From an uncultured Pseudomonadota bacterium (GTDB lineage: Bacteria; Pseudomonadota; Gammaproteobacteria; Burkholderiales; Methylophilaceae), in NCBI GenBank assembly GCA_903876765.1, contig CAIRBH010000025.1, positions 1 to 64,000 on the forward strand: DNA of 64,000 nucleotides, in the 5' to 3' direction. The notes under the pieces are model-generated. The model was not told the DNA's origin and did no database searches. It was given only the letters and a program-made list of their open reading frames with translations. Below are positions 1 through 11,995 of this stretch, piece after piece. How positions within the stretch are numbered: position 1 is the first letter of the stretch; each line of letters starts with the position of its first letter. Position numbers and translations under genes: made by a program.

Positions 1-66
1 GTGTTTCATTGTGATTGTACTGCCTTTACGGTAAAATTTGTTCCCGTCTAGGTTGTGATAAATAGC

Positions 67-1729
<1,663 letters not shown>

Positions 1730-1763
1730 TCGGTGCATCTTAACAGAAAAATTAAGGATAATC

Positions 1764-2603
1764 ATGCAGTTATGTGGATTTGAAGTCGGGCTAGATAAGC
1801 CCCTATTTTTGATTGCGGGCCCGTGTGTGATTGAGTCGCAGCAAATGGCGATTGATACCGCAGGCCAGCTCAAAGAGATTGCTAATGCGCTAGGCATCCC
1901 ATTTATTTATAAATCGTCTTACGATAAAGCCAATCGCAGCTCCAATAGCACCTTTCGAGGTTTTGGTATGGAGCAGGGTTTAAAGATTTTAGATGAAGTC
2001 AGGCGTCAAATTGGCGTGCCAATTTTGACTGATGTCCATACCGAAGCCCAAGTGCCGCATGTGGCGGCGGTTGTCGATGTATTACAAACCCCAGCATTTT
2101 TATGTAGGCAAACTGATTTTATTACTGCTTGCGCTCAATCAGGTAAGCCAGTGAATATCAAAAAAGGCCAGTTTATGGCCCCTGGTGATATGCGCAATGT
2201 AGTGCAAAAAGCGCGTGAAGCCAATGGCAATCAAGACAGCATTATGGTCTGTGAGCGCGGGGTATCGTTTGGTTACAATACCTTGGTGTCTGATATGCGC
2301 GGCCTAGCTACTATGCGAGAAACCAACTGCCCAGTGGTGTTTGACGCGACGCATTCAGTCCAGCAGCCTGGTGGTCAAGGCGATAAAAGCGGCGGTCAGC
2401 GTGAGCATGTGCCAGTATTGGCAAGAGCTGCAGTCGCGAGCGGTATAGCTGGGATATTCATGGAAACGCACCCAGACCCAGCGCAAGCGCTGTCTGATGG
2501 CCCCAACGCTTGGCCACTGTATAAGATGCAAGAGCTGCTAGCCGTATTGGTTGATTTAGATAAACTGGTTAAAAAAGCGGGTTTTATAGAAAGTACGTTA
2601 TAA
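1764..2603 (+). CDS. kdsA: 3-deoxy-8-phosphooctulonate (KDO-8-P) synthase
   Basis: It condenses phosphoenolpyruvate with arabinose 5-phosphate to KDO-8-phosphate, the precursor of the inner lipopolysaccharide core sugar KDO. The 279-residue protein matches the family in length. Recognisable stretches are the N-terminal IAGPCVIES motif, [11 protein letters not shown], the IKKGQFMAP loop and the [12 protein letters not shown] segment. The ATG is preceded by AAGGATAATC, a good ribosome-binding site. It lies between pyrG and eno on the same strand; eno makes PEP, one of its substrates. The gene implies a Gram-negative envelope with KDO-containing LPS. Confidence 0.98.
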   Translation: MQLCGFEVGLDKPLFLIAGPCVIESQQMAIDTAGQLKEIANALGIPFIYKSSYDKANRSSNSTFRGFGMEQGLKILDEVRRQIGVPILTDVHTEAQVPHVAAVVDVLQTPAFLCRQTDFITACAQSGKPVNIKKGQFMAPGDMRNVVQKAREANGNQDSIMVCERGVSFGYNTLVSDMRGLATMRETNCPVVFDATHSVQQPGGQGDKSGGQREHVPVLARAAVASGIAGIFMETHPDPAQALSDGPNAWPLYKMQELLAVLVDLDKLVKKAGFIESTL

Positions 2604-2674
2604 GTCTTGCCAGCCATGTTGTGCTAAACAATGAGAATTTTAGAGTTAAATAAACGCCAGCCATAGGCTGCTAA

Positions 2675-3976
<1,302 letters not shown>

Positions 3977-4002
3977 TTGCCAGCACTTTTAAAGACGCTT
4001 CA

Positions 4003-4335
4003 TTGAAAGCACTCACCTTAATCTTTATTACCTTAGTTGCCTTGCTACAGTACCCACTGTGGCTGGGCAAGGGTAGTTGGTTGCGTGTCTGGGATTTAAA
4101 TCGGCAGATTACTTTGCAGCAAGAAAAAAATAGTGCACTAAAAGCACGTAATGCAACGCTAGACGCAGAAGTGCTAGATTTAAAAAGTGGCCGCGCGGCT
4201 ATTGAAGAGCGTGCCAGAAGCGAATTGGGCATGATTAAGCAAGATGAAGTGTTTTACCAAGTATTAGATAGCAATATTGCCAAAGCAAGCCCCACTGCCA
4301 CCCCGGCGCTATCATCAGCTAAAACTGCGCCTTAG
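4003..4335 (+). CDS. ftsB: Cell division protein FtsB (septum formation initiator family)
   Basis: It is a small bitopic inner-membrane protein that joins FtsL and FtsQ in the divisome and helps activate septal peptidoglycan synthesis. Seen: an N-terminal membrane segment (about residues 3-18), then a coiled coil rich in Leu/Gln/Glu (about 28-75) and the typical [18 protein letters not shown] segment. The last 25 or so residues are Ala/Pro/Ser/Thr-rich. The 110-residue length is normal for betaproteobacteria. The start is a TTG; no ATG precedes it in frame. Its position after eno is conserved in this class. Confidence 0.93.
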   Translation: MKALTLIFITLVALLQYPLWLGKGSWLRVWDLNRQITLQQEKNSALKARNATLDAEVLDLKSGRAAIEERARSELGMIKQDEVFYQVLDSNIAKASPTATPALSSAKTAP

Positions 4336-4367
4336 TTTTTAGCTTTGTCTAATTTAGCAGTGCTATA

Positions 4368-5402
4368 TCAGTCAATATCTGGCAGTTGATAAGGCAGTGC
4401 TTGAAGCTCAGCTTTAATGCCATTGACCATTAAATCGCCAGTTTCAAGGCTATCTAGTCTAATCTCTGCCAGTACATCGTAGCCACCAGTTGGTGCTGGC
4501 GCGCTTCTGACGATTTTACCGACCACTTCATTATTACTATTGAGCACCTCATTCGAGGCCTGTGCTGGGATGTCAGTGCTAAGATGCATGAGCTGCATGC
4601 GACGTTTTACCTTGCCCAGGTAGTGTGTTCTGGCGACAATTTCTTGCCCTGTGTAACAACCTTTTTTAAAGTTGACGGCATCTATTAAATCTAAATTGAC
4701 CATTTGTGGCACAAATGTTTCTTGGGTGTTGAGGTAAATATCGGGGATGCCAGCCTGAATTTCTAGCCATTCCCAGCACGAGCGACCAACAGGCTTACAC
4801 TGTTTTTTTAGGGCTTGCCAAATTTCTTTTGCTTGGTATGTAGGGCAAATAATTTCAAATCTTGGCATAGAGCCAGGCAAGCGTATCAGCGTGGCATTGG
4901 CAGTATTAGTCAGCGCGTAAGCTTGTGCTGGAATATGGCTAAAATAGGCGCCTAACAAGTCAGCCACATTCTCACCGCTTAGACCAATTCTCACATTCTG
5001 GTCTGACATGTCGCTGACAGTTACTTTGGCCCGCATCACGTACATTTTTAGACGTTTGCTGATGGGATCTAATAGTTTAGAATTTAGCTGTAAGTAAATT
5101 GTTTGCTGATGTGTGAAGGCGAAAAACAGTGCAAGTAAGCGGCCTTTAGGGCTGCAATAGCCAGTGTAATGAGCAATATGGCCATTTAATAAACGCACAT
5201 CATTGGTGACTTGGCCTTGCAGAAAAGTCGTGGCATCGTCGCCGCTAATTTTTAATAGCGCTAGATGCGATAAGTCGCACATGACATTTTGTTGTTGTGC
5301 GCATATCAGCTCTTTTTGTATGTTGCCAAATGACATAATCGTTTCATTGTTAAATACTGCGCCTTGAATGAATTGATATTCTTGCCAGTCGTTATTTGCC
5401 AT
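4368..5402 (-). CDS. ygfZ: Folate-binding protein YgfZ (tRNA-modifying / Fe-S repair GcvT-like protein)
   Basis: YgfZ is a tetrahydrofolate-binding GcvT relative that helps maintain certain Fe-S enzymes, including the tRNA methylthiolase MiaB. The diagnostic motif KGCYTGQE is present at about residue 244, followed by IVARTHYLGKVKRR. The 344-residue length is usual. It is divergent from a ygfX-like gene, echoing the E. coli ygfX-sdhE-ygfZ neighbourhood, although no sdhE is seen here. It is convergent with ftsB, with only 32 bases between the stop codons and no clear terminator. Confidence 0.94.
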   Translation of the reverse strand: MANNDWQEYQFIQGAVFNNETIMSFGNIQKELICAQQQNVMCDLSHLALLKISGDDATTFLQGQVTNDVRLLNGHIAHYTGYCSPKGRLLALFFAFTHQQTIYLQLNSKLLDPISKRLKMYVMRAKVTVSDMSDQNVRIGLSGENVADLLGAYFSHIPAQAYALTNTANATLIRLPGSMPRFEIICPTYQAKEIWQALKKQCKPVGRSCWEWLEIQAGIPDIYLNTQETFVPQMVNLDLIDAVNFKKGCYTGQEIVARTHYLGKVKRRMQLMHLSTDIPAQASNEVLNSNNEVVGKIVRSAPAPTGGYDVLAEIRLDSLETGDLMVNGIKAELQALPYQLPDID

Positions 5403-5525
5403 GTGAGACTCTTAGTGATGAGGGATTTGCAAGTATTATATATTGAAGCCTAGTGAGAGTGAAAATTCACTGGTGGCGCTATTGAATACCAATTAAATAA
5501 GGAAGCCATTAGTGCTGCACATAAA

Positions 5526-5969
5526 TTGCTGCCTATACAATTAAATCTTAAATATTCCAGCATGGCATGCTTATTATTGGCTGCAATGTCAGCGGCCGCC
5601 ATGAGCATGGTGTTACTGTTAATTTCAGTCTGGCCACTTAAGCTAGGGCTGAGTGTGTTGATCATTACTGCTGCAGTTTATAGCGTTTTGTGTCATGGTC
5701 TGCGTAGGCTACCTTGGTCTATCGTAATGATTGAAGTCGATATAAAAAGTCAGCTAAAAGTGAGCCGTTACGATGGTAAAACTTGCAAGGTCAAGGTGAG
5801 GGCAAATACTTTAGTCACGCCCTATTTGACGGTGCTCAATTGCCAAGACCAAGCAGCAACATGGCTGCAGCGCTTATTTGATCAGCACATTGTGATATTT
5901 TCTGATGCGGCAGAAGCGCAAGCTTATAGACGCCTACGGGTGTTTTTGCGCTGGACTAGCCTTAATTGA
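5526..5969 (+). CDS. YgfX-like small membrane protein
   Basis: This small protein has two closely spaced hydrophobic segments (about residues 13-35 and 36-55) followed by a soluble tail. The end of the tail (EAQAYRRLRVFLRW) matches the C-terminal signature of the YgfX/CptA family, whose E. coli member is linked to SdhE and described as a membrane toxin affecting cytoskeletal proteins. The divergent ygfZ neighbour supports the assignment. The start is uncertain: the listed start is TTG, AAGGAAG (5499-5505) is too far upstream, and an in-frame ATG at 5562 would remove 12 residues. The mxa cluster converges on it 31 bases downstream. Confidence 0.7.
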   Translation: MLPIQLNLKYSSMACLLLAAMSAAAMSMVLLLISVWPLKLGLSVLIITAAVYSVLCHGLRRLPWSIVMIEVDIKSQLKVSRYDGKTCKVKVRANTLVTPYLTVLNCQDQAATWLQRLFDQHIVIFSDAAEAQAYRRLRVFLRWTSLN

Positions 5970-6000
5970 ATTTAAGTGGATTTAACCTAATGGAATTGAT

Positions 6001-7032
6001 TTAGTTAGTATGGTTGTCATGGGCGATGCTCGCCGCATTGGCAGTTAAGCGTACCCTGAGTAAATCTTTTTTATATAGCCTTAGCGTGGCTTTAATTTGT
6101 GCGATGGGGTGTTTGCCCATATAAGCTATCAGCAACAGTAAGGCTGCAATAGAAGCTAATACCCAGCTTAAGTTAAACGGCGCAACATCGCGCCTTGCAG
6201 GTTTTTGGTTTTTCATGGCATCTAGTAAATGATGCACATCGCTGCCATCTACATAGGTGCCGCCGATTTCCTTGGCAACACTTTTTAGATATTCGCTATC
6301 TAATTTTGAGATAAATCTATCATTTGCCCCCGCCACATTGTCGTCTCTTGTGCCTAGCGTAGATTCAGAGATTTGCGCAATACCAGGTTGTAGGGCAAAG
6401 CTCTCATTCGACCAAAAGCCAATGAGCTGGTTTTTGTCAGTGAGTTTGGGGATGGCCGTGCCTTTTTCTGAACCTACCCCGACCAACAGCCAGCCATCTG
6501 CACCCTGAAAGTTAGTGAGGTTTTTAGTATTAAAAGCATGTAGTTTAGGCGCTTCTTCACCATCGGTAATTAATACGACTTGGGCGGGCTCAGGAAAGCC
6601 GCGCACTGCCCTGGCTATGCTATATAAGCTTTCACGCACACGGCTGTTGCCAGACCAAGCATTACGCCAATCCAGATGGTCTATGGTGTCTTGTATCGCG
6701 GCAAAGTTTTCACATACTTCTATTGGCGTATAAAGTGCTGCAACGCTATTGCCAGCAAAAAGCCCTATGCTGACTTTAGTGTCACAAGGCAGTGATGAAA
6801 CGGTTTCGTGCAATAATTTTTGTGTGTAAGCAATGCGACTGGCGGCTTTGCCATTTATTTCCATATCGCTGGCATTCATACTTTGTGAAATATCAGCAAC
6901 CAGAAAATAACTGTAAATATTGTGCTTAACTGGTATGCTGGGTTGAAATAGCGCCACCAGTAGCAGCAACATCGCACTTGCTAGTAGGGCGGTGTCGCGG
7001 TTACTCTTGATATAGTTAATCAGTTTTTTCAT
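6001..7032 (-). CDS. mxaL: MxaL, von Willebrand factor A protein of methanol-dehydrogenase maturation
   Basis: This is the last gene of an mxaRSACKL-type cluster. It is a 343-residue membrane-anchored VWA protein: an N-terminal membrane segment (about 13-30), a periplasmic VWA domain with the metal-binding DxSxS motif DISQS (47-51), and a C-terminal membrane helix (about 287-305). In Methylobacterium and other methylotrophs MxaA, MxaC, MxaK and MxaL are needed for calcium insertion and activity of the MxaFI methanol dehydrogenase; that role is established for the family and inferred here. It is separated from mxaK by 73 bases. No mxaD follows; the next gene is convergent ygfX. Confidence 0.85.
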   Translation of the reverse strand: MKKLINYIKSNRDTALLASAMLLLLVALFQPSIPVKHNIYSYFLVADISQSMNASDMEINGKAASRIAYTQKLLHETVSSLPCDTKVSIGLFAGNSVAALYTPIEVCENFAAIQDTIDHLDWRNAWSGNSRVRESLYSIARAVRGFPEPAQVVLITDGEEAPKLHAFNTKNLTNFQGADGWLLVGVGSEKGTAIPKLTDKNQLIGFWSNESFALQPGIAQISESTLGTRDDNVAGANDRFISKLDSEYLKSVAKEIGGTYVDGSDVHHLLDAMKNQKPARRDVAPFNLSWVLASIAALLLLIAYMGKHPIAQIKATLRLYKKDLLRVRLTANAASIAHDNHTN

Positions 7033-7105
7033 ATTTTTTATAGTTTAGTTTCTGCTCATTGGCCTGCATCAGCTAGTGTTAGCTGCTCGCTTCACTAAGT
7101 GATTG

Positions 7106-7660
7106 CTATGGCAAACCGTTTGGAATATTACCCATAATCAAACCTGGCGAGTCAGAGTCACCCACCCCAGGCGTAGGGTTTTCAGGCAGCAAAGTGATGA
7201 CTCTATCCATGTTGCGGCGAGTACCCCAGTTGCTATTGTCCTGCTTTAACGCTTGTTTGTATGAGCTATGGGCTTGCATGAGCAAATATTCAACCTCATC
7301 GCGTATTTTAGAATCGTTGCCGCCAGACACTTGTAGCGCTTTTAAAAAAAACATATTGCCAATATTGTGCTGTACCGCCGCACGTTGGCTAGCCGTGCCC
7401 TTTTGCGTGAGCTGAGAGTATAGTAGGGTGGATTCTTTAAAACGTTCATTTTTTGCTAACCAATAGGCAGTGGAATATTTGGCTTCAAAGCTTTGCTTAT
7501 CGGTCTGCGGATTTTTACCCGTACTGACGGCTAAGTTAAAAGCGTTAATCTGTTTGATACGATTTAATTCATAGGCTATGGTCATGCTAGCGCTTATAGC
7601 GATGATCACGAGCAACAGGCTGAGATTTTTAACATTAAATTGCATTAGTTTGAGGTTCAT
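7106..7660 (-). CDS. mxaK: MxaK-like protein of methanol-dehydrogenase maturation
   Basis: It encodes a protein of about 184 residues with one N-terminal membrane helix (SLLLVIIAISASMTIAYEL) and a soluble, TPR-like helical domain (repeated ...YWLAKNERFKESTLLYSQL... and ...AHSSYKQALKQDNSNWGTRRNMDRV... blocks). Position between two VWA genes and its size identify it as MxaK; the sequence itself is not strongly distinctive. I moved the start to the ATG at 7660, which overlaps the mxaC stop by ATGA. A GTG/ATG further upstream would extend into mxaC. Expected location: inner membrane facing the periplasm. Confidence 0.8.
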   Translation of the reverse strand: MNLKLMQFNVKNLSLLLVIIAISASMTIAYELNRIKQINAFNLAVSTGKNPQTDKQSFEAKYSTAYWLAKNERFKESTLLYSQLTQKGTASQRAAVQHNIGNMFFLKALQVSGGNDSKIRDEVEYLLMQAHSSYKQALKQDNSNWGTRRNMDRVITLLPENPTPGVGDSDSPGLIMGNIPNGLP

Positions 7661-8646
7661 GCTTTTGTGTTCCATGTTCTAAGTTCTAAATATTTAACGC
7701 TAAGTAGCAAGGCTATCATGAGCGCGGCAATCAAATAACACAGTGAAGTAAAGTCGTGACCTGGAATTTTTTCCATATATTTAATCGGTTTTTTCTCTTT
7801 TTGATTAATATCGGCCATGGCGGCAGCCAGCGATTTTGGATCTTCTGCCTCATAAGCATGAAACGGCGAGCGTAGTAGTTTAAAATAATAATAAAGCTCG
7901 ACCTCAGAAGGCAGTGTGCCTTCGTAATGGTCTTGGTATTTTGGGTCAAAAATAGTGATGCCGCCAGGCTGGCGCAATACCACCCAATATAGTGATAAAT
8001 TGTAGCGTTGCAGCCAGTCTAATAACTTTTGTTGTACTTCACCGCTGACACGGCCAGCTCCATCAGAGATTAAAATAATAGCGCGTGAGCCTGAGTCCGG
8101 AACATGTTCAAATAGGCCTATCGCGCTAGTTAGCCCGCCACCAATATTGGTTTGAAACAGAGAGTTACCCGCAGTGGCTTTAATCGCCGCTAAAATCGCT
8201 TCACGACTTTCGGTGAGCGGCAATACATACATCGCTGAATTGCTAAAAGTCACCACGCCTATCATGTCATTTTTGCGCTGGTTAACGAAGTCTGTCATTA
8301 ATCTAGCGGCGGCAACTGATTTGGTTTCACCTACTCGACCCTCAGTAGTGCCACCGGAAAATGGATCATCCATGCTGGCGCTTCTATCTATGACCATGCC
8401 AATTTGTGCTCCAATGCCGATACGCTCAATTTTTTGCTCTAGGCTGTGTGGGCCAGCTAAGCCTAAAATAATGCAAATTAAGCTGATAGCCGCTAATATT
8501 TTAAGCAATAGGCCGATTAAGTTAGATAGCGGATCTGCTGGCAACATGACGACCCAAGAATAAGTTCTGGTATTCGACCGCTCAAGTAGTATGGGCAATA
8601 TTGCCAGAGGTAATAGCCATAACACTAGCGGATGGACAAATCCCAT
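7657..8646 (-). CDS. mxaC: MxaC, von Willebrand factor A membrane protein
   Basis: It is a 329-residue BatA-like protein with two N-terminal membrane helices (about 8-22 and 42-64), a VWA domain carrying the DxSxS metal site DRSAS (87-91), and a C-terminal helix (about 303-322). In methylotrophs MxaC works with MxaA, MxaK and MxaL to put calcium into the methanol dehydrogenase active site. The start overlaps the mxaA stop (TAATG), and the stop overlaps the mxaK start (ATGA), so the three genes are probably translated in a coupled way. VWA-protein pairs also occur in the general Bat/aerotolerance clusters, but the MoxR-DUF58-MxaA-VWA-MxaK-VWA order fits mxa. Confidence 0.87.
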   Translation of the reverse strand: MGFVHPLVLWLLPLAILPILLERSNTRTYSWVVMLPADPLSNLIGLLLKILAAISLICIILGLAGPHSLEQKIERIGIGAQIGMVIDRSASMDDPFSGGTTEGRVGETKSVAAARLMTDFVNQRKNDMIGVVTFSNSAMYVLPLTESREAILAAIKATAGNSLFQTNIGGGLTSAIGLFEHVPDSGSRAIILISDGAGRVSGEVQQKLLDWLQRYNLSLYWVVLRQPGGITIFDPKYQDHYEGTLPSEVELYYYFKLLRSPFHAYEAEDPKSLAAAMADINQKEKKPIKYMEKIPGHDFTSLCYLIAALMIALLLSVKYLELRTWNTKA

Positions 8647-9638
8647 TAATGACTCGCCTTTGCTGCTAGGTGAGGCACTAGTCCACGTTCACAGTCACGT
8701 AAATGGCGGCAGAATTTTTGCAGCCAAGCCTTAGGATTTTCTGCTAAATGTGCCGTAGGGCTAGAGGCAAAAAATACTTGGCCTGATAGCGTAAAAAACT
8801 TTTCGATATCTTGTTTTAACAAGGCAAACGCTGGTTTTTTCTGTAAAAATTCGTCTAGGTTGCTGGTAAATAAAACGCTGCCGGCGGTTTGATTAAGTGC
8901 GCTATGTAGGCGTGCCACAGCGTTTTGCAAGCCTTGCTCAGTGTTGGGAATTTTGCGGATATCTCTGTAAGCTTTAGCAAAAGGCGCGCCCATTTTTGGC
9001 AGCCAAGCATACATGCCAAAAATATACAGCAGACACAGTAATGCTAAACTGAGTATGGCGATGGCGATGCCAAGTTGCAAACGATCACGGCTAGCATCTA
9101 AGCGCAGCGGCCTGACAAATGGGCTCATTTCTTCTTTAAGTTTCACTGAGCCAAATACGGAAAGTGGCGAAATTCTGAAACTGTAGGATGGAATACGGTA
9201 TTGCAACACAGTTTTATTGCTGGCATTGCGTAGCTTAATAATTTCTGCCCTAAGTGCGGCCGGTTTAGCCAATTTGCCAGTAGTAAATACTTGGTATCTT
9301 AAGTGTAGTACATGCGTCACGCTGTCGCTATGACTGTGCTCTTCAGTATTGATTTTAACCAGTTCTATGCCAGAAATTTGGCCTCTATAGCGGTGCTCAA
9401 AGCCCTCAATCGGCAAAGATTCTTTGACTAATTCATAAGGTTTTTTAATGGTGAGTGTGATGGTTCTGTCTAGTATGTCACCCACCACATAACCTGCATC
9501 GCGCTCTGGGTTTTGTTCTTTAATCGTCACGTATTTGGGGTTTACGTCAGGCAATATAATGTCGGCATACGCAGCTGGAGCAGCTAAAGCTAGGGTAAAC
9601 ATTGCTAGTAAAAATCGGGTTCGCATAAATATACTCAT
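8646..9638 (-). CDS. mxaA: MxaA-like periplasmic/membrane maturation protein
   Basis: It is a secreted and membrane-anchored protein of about 330 residues. After the chosen ATG (9638; an alternative ATG is at 9626) there is a signal peptide ending in AAPAAYA, before the mature DIILPDV. A periplasmic beta-rich region follows, then one membrane helix (IAIAILSLALLCLLYIFGMY) and a cytoplasmic helical tail. This layout fits MxaA, which acts in calcium incorporation into methanol dehydrogenase. The open frame extends upstream into mxaS, but the signal peptide argues for the later start. It overlaps mxaC by one base (TAATG). Confidence 0.82.
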   Translation of the reverse strand: MSIFMRTRFLLAMFTLALAAPAAYADIILPDVNPKYVTIKEQNPERDAGYVVGDILDRTITLTIKKPYELVKESLPIEGFEHRYRGQISGIELVKINTEEHSHSDSVTHVLHLRYQVFTTGKLAKPAALRAEIIKLRNASNKTVLQYRIPSYSFRISPLSVFGSVKLKEEMSPFVRPLRLDASRDRLQLGIAIAILSLALLCLLYIFGMYAWLPKMGAPFAKAYRDIRKIPNTEQGLQNAVARLHSALNQTAGSVLFTSNLDEFLQKKPAFALLKQDIEKFFTLSGQVFFASSPTAHLAENPKAWLQKFCRHLRDCERGLVPHLAAKASH

Positions 9639-9642
9639 GAGT

Positions 9643-10506
9643 TTAAGCCGCCACATATTGGTGGAAATAGTCGGATAACAGGTCGGCATCAAAGTGGTTT
9701 TCGACAAAAAATGGCTCCATGTCATAACGCGAAAATAAGTTTTTAATCGCTATACGTCTGTCGGTAAAGCTTTGTAAAATTCGTTCGCGGTAGGCCTTAC
9801 GCAAAAACAGCGTGCGCTTAGCTCCTGTTTCAGGGTCGGTGACGTTGGTAATGCCAAATTCTGGTAAATCGCTATATTCAGAAGTATCCCACAGCACGAC
9901 GGGCACAATATGATGGCGTTGCATCAATAGCAAAGATTCTTCTAGGTCGCTAATAGGCATGTGAAAGTCTGACACCATAAAGATCAGCGACCGTTCACGC
10001 GGCAATAATCTTACCGTTTCCGTAATGCCGCGACTGCCGACTTCAGCGGCTGTGTACGATCTGAGATTTTCCGCCATTTCTACGGTGCTGTGAGGCCTAG
10101 CCGATAGGGTACATAGCCAATCTTCGCGCACTACATCGTCAAAGCCAATAAAGCCCACCAAGTCTCTATTGTGGGTCGCTGATTGTGCTACCGATTGGGT
10201 AATATCTGCGGCAACGTCAATTTTTCTTTGCTGATTGCCATATTGCATAGAGCCTGACATATCGCACAGCACAAAAACTGGTGTAATACTTTTTTGGTTA
10301 AAAATACGCACATGGATTTGCTCTAGCGGGTCACGTATGGTTTGCCGCACGTCTATGCGACGTGGGTCAGGGTAAGACAGCAGCGTAGTATGTCCGCGAA
10401 ACTCCATGCCCATGCCGCGCTGGTTGCTTTTATGGCGGCCAGGTCGGCGTGAACGTGAACGCCAGGCGATGTGGTAGCTAAACTCTTTAATGTGTTGTTC
10501 TGACAT
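9643..10506 (-). CDS. mxaS: MxaS, DUF58-family protein
   Basis: It is a 287-residue DUF58 protein, normally cytosolic and encoded next to MoxR ATPases. A VWA-like core with DMSGS (82-86) is visible after the basic N-terminal SRSRRPGRHKSNQRG stretch; the C-terminal part (VVLWDTSEYSDLPEFG) continues the VWA-like fold. In mxa clusters this gene is mxaS, and it is thought to act with MxaR as a chaperone-like ATPase module. The gap to mxaR upstream is 51 bases, and mxaA starts immediately downstream. Confidence 0.88.
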   Translation of the reverse strand: MSEQHIKEFSYHIAWRSRSRRPGRHKSNQRGMGMEFRGHTTLLSYPDPRRIDVRQTIRDPLEQIHVRIFNQKSITPVFVLCDMSGSMQYGNQQRKIDVAADITQSVAQSATHNRDLVGFIGFDDVVREDWLCTLSARPHSTVEMAENLRSYTAAEVGSRGITETVRLLPRERSLIFMVSDFHMPISDLEESLLLMQRHHIVPVVLWDTSEYSDLPEFGITNVTDPETGAKRTLFLRKAYRERILQSFTDRRIAIKNLFSRYDMEPFFVENHFDADLLSDYFHQYVAA

Positions 10507-10557
10507 TAAATGGCAATTTTCTTAAAATGTTCTGGGGATATCAATGATGTCTAGCGC

Positions 10558-11574
10558 TTATGGAGTTGCAATCGTGTTGATAATGCCAGTGAGCATTTCA
10601 CGTGCAATTTCCGTGCGGCGCATTTCATACACAGGGCTAAAGACTAATCGGTGAGCTACAGTTGCGTGAAATACCTCATGAATATCTTCTGGTAGCACTG
10701 CGCTGCGATTATTGAGCCAAGCGTTGACTCGTGCAGCACGTAGCACCATCCCCATACCGCGAGGACTAGCGCCAGATAGCACTAGGCGATTCATGTCGAC
10801 CCCTGAAATTTTGATGCCAAATTCGGTAGGTGTTTTTGTGGCACGCCACAGATTAAGCACATAGCTGCGTAATGTTGGGCTAGCACTAATGCTATTTTGT
10901 AAAGTACTTGCAAAATTATTTAATTGATCAAATTGCAATAAATCTTCTGGCACATTGGCAACCAATGCGTCTACATCATGAAAGCGAGTGTCAAACACTA
11001 ATGATTCCATAATGGCTGCATCTGACGGCACCACAATTGGAATTTCCATCATAAAGCGATCTCTCGCGGCAGAAGGGATGTCGAAGGTTTCTTCTTTTTC
11101 CACTTGGTTGCGATCGGCAAATACCAACATGTGGGGGAAGTAATGTTCTTTGTTAAAAGCGGTGAGGGTGCGTTCGGCCATCACTCTGAGCAACAATGAA
11201 TGTACTTGTGGACGGGCGCGGTTAATTTCATTAAAGAAAAATACCGATAGATTTTCGCCTGACATCAATAATGGGCCAGCGCTCACATGAGGTTTGCCGT
11301 CTTCACCCAAGTAAGTGTGGTAAACCAAATCGTTAGGCATTAAATCTATCGTGCCTTCTATACGCTGATAACCGCCACCAATACCACGAGTAAATGCCCG
11401 TAGTAGCGTGGTTTTACCCACCCCTACATCACCTTCTAGCAGTACGTGGCCGCGAGCGAAAATTGAAGTAGTAATCAAGCGTACAGGATTTTTTTGACCT
11501 ACAACGACTTTATTGACTTCTGATTCTAAGGTTAGCGCATGATTGCGCCAATCGGCTAGTTGTGTGTCGCTCAT
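10558..11574 (-). CDS. mxaR: MxaR (MoxR-family AAA+ ATPase)
   Basis: It is a 338-residue AAA_3-type ATPase. Walker A is GDVGVGKT (48-55) and Walker B lies in VFFFNEINRA; the sensor region RNQVEKEETFDIPSAARDRF is typical of MoxR. MoxR ATPases act as chaperones for VWA-containing partners; MxaR is the founding member, encoded in methanol oxidation operons. AGGGA about 9 bases before the ATG is a plausible ribosome-binding site. It is the first gene of the cluster. Upstream is a 421-base gap and then divergent fabA, so mxaFJGI, which precede mxaR in most MxaFI methylotrophs, are absent here. Confidence 0.93.
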   Translation of the reverse strand: MSDTQLADWRNHALTLESEVNKVVVGQKNPVRLITTSIFARGHVLLEGDVGVGKTTLLRAFTRGIGGGYQRIEGTIDLMPNDLVYHTYLGEDGKPHVSAGPLLMSGENLSVFFFNEINRARPQVHSLLLRVMAERTLTAFNKEHYFPHMLVFADRNQVEKEETFDIPSAARDRFMMEIPIVVPSDAAIMESLVFDTRFHDVDALVANVPEDLLQFDQLNNFASTLQNSISASPTLRSYVLNLWRATKTPTEFGIKISGVDMNRLVLSGASPRGMGMVLRAARVNAWLNNRSAVLPEDIHEVFHATVAHRLVFSPVYEMRRTEIAREMLTGIINTIATP

Positions 11575-11995
11575 TTAAGGTGTCCCTGTAAGTGATTTGT
11601 TAGAATTTTGTAACAGAACTGTTTTAAGTTTAATGCTTTTGCCACGGTTTGGGTAGCATGTCAGCTTGCGCTAGCTAATTAAATTTACGTCTAATATAAA
11701 TGAAAATCTCAAAAATGTATACAGGGTAGTATATGGCTTATCTGGCTAATATTATTTTTAGGCGAATTTAAGATTTTGCTAAAACCGTTGCTAGCGTCCT
11801 TAATTATGGCTAAACGCTGCACATAGATCAGCTAGCATCTAGCTTAAATTAACGCCCTATGTTTTATATTTAAGCTTGCTAACTGTATCTGAATACCCCA
11901 CATCAAGTAAAAATAGTGGATAATTCAGTTTGCCTTCTATAGGTTTAAAACCTAAGAGTTTTTATAACATTGATAATGTCCCATTTTAAAATTTA
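11575..11995. other. Divergent intergenic region between mxaR and fabA
   Basis: These 421 bases are AT-rich and hold the start regions of both mxaR (leftward) and fabA (rightward). I see no gene of convincing size. A 12-codon open frame at 11733-11771 has AGGG upstream but is too short to call. A small inverted repeat GGTTTAAAACC lies at 11942-11952, about 45 bases before fabA, and could be an operator. No -35/-10 pair stands out. Confidence 0.6.

Noticed and set aside
8174-8563. Long plus-strand open frame opposite mxaC
   Set aside because: It lies entirely within a well-supported VWA gene on the other strand, has no ribosome-binding site and shows no recognisable domain.
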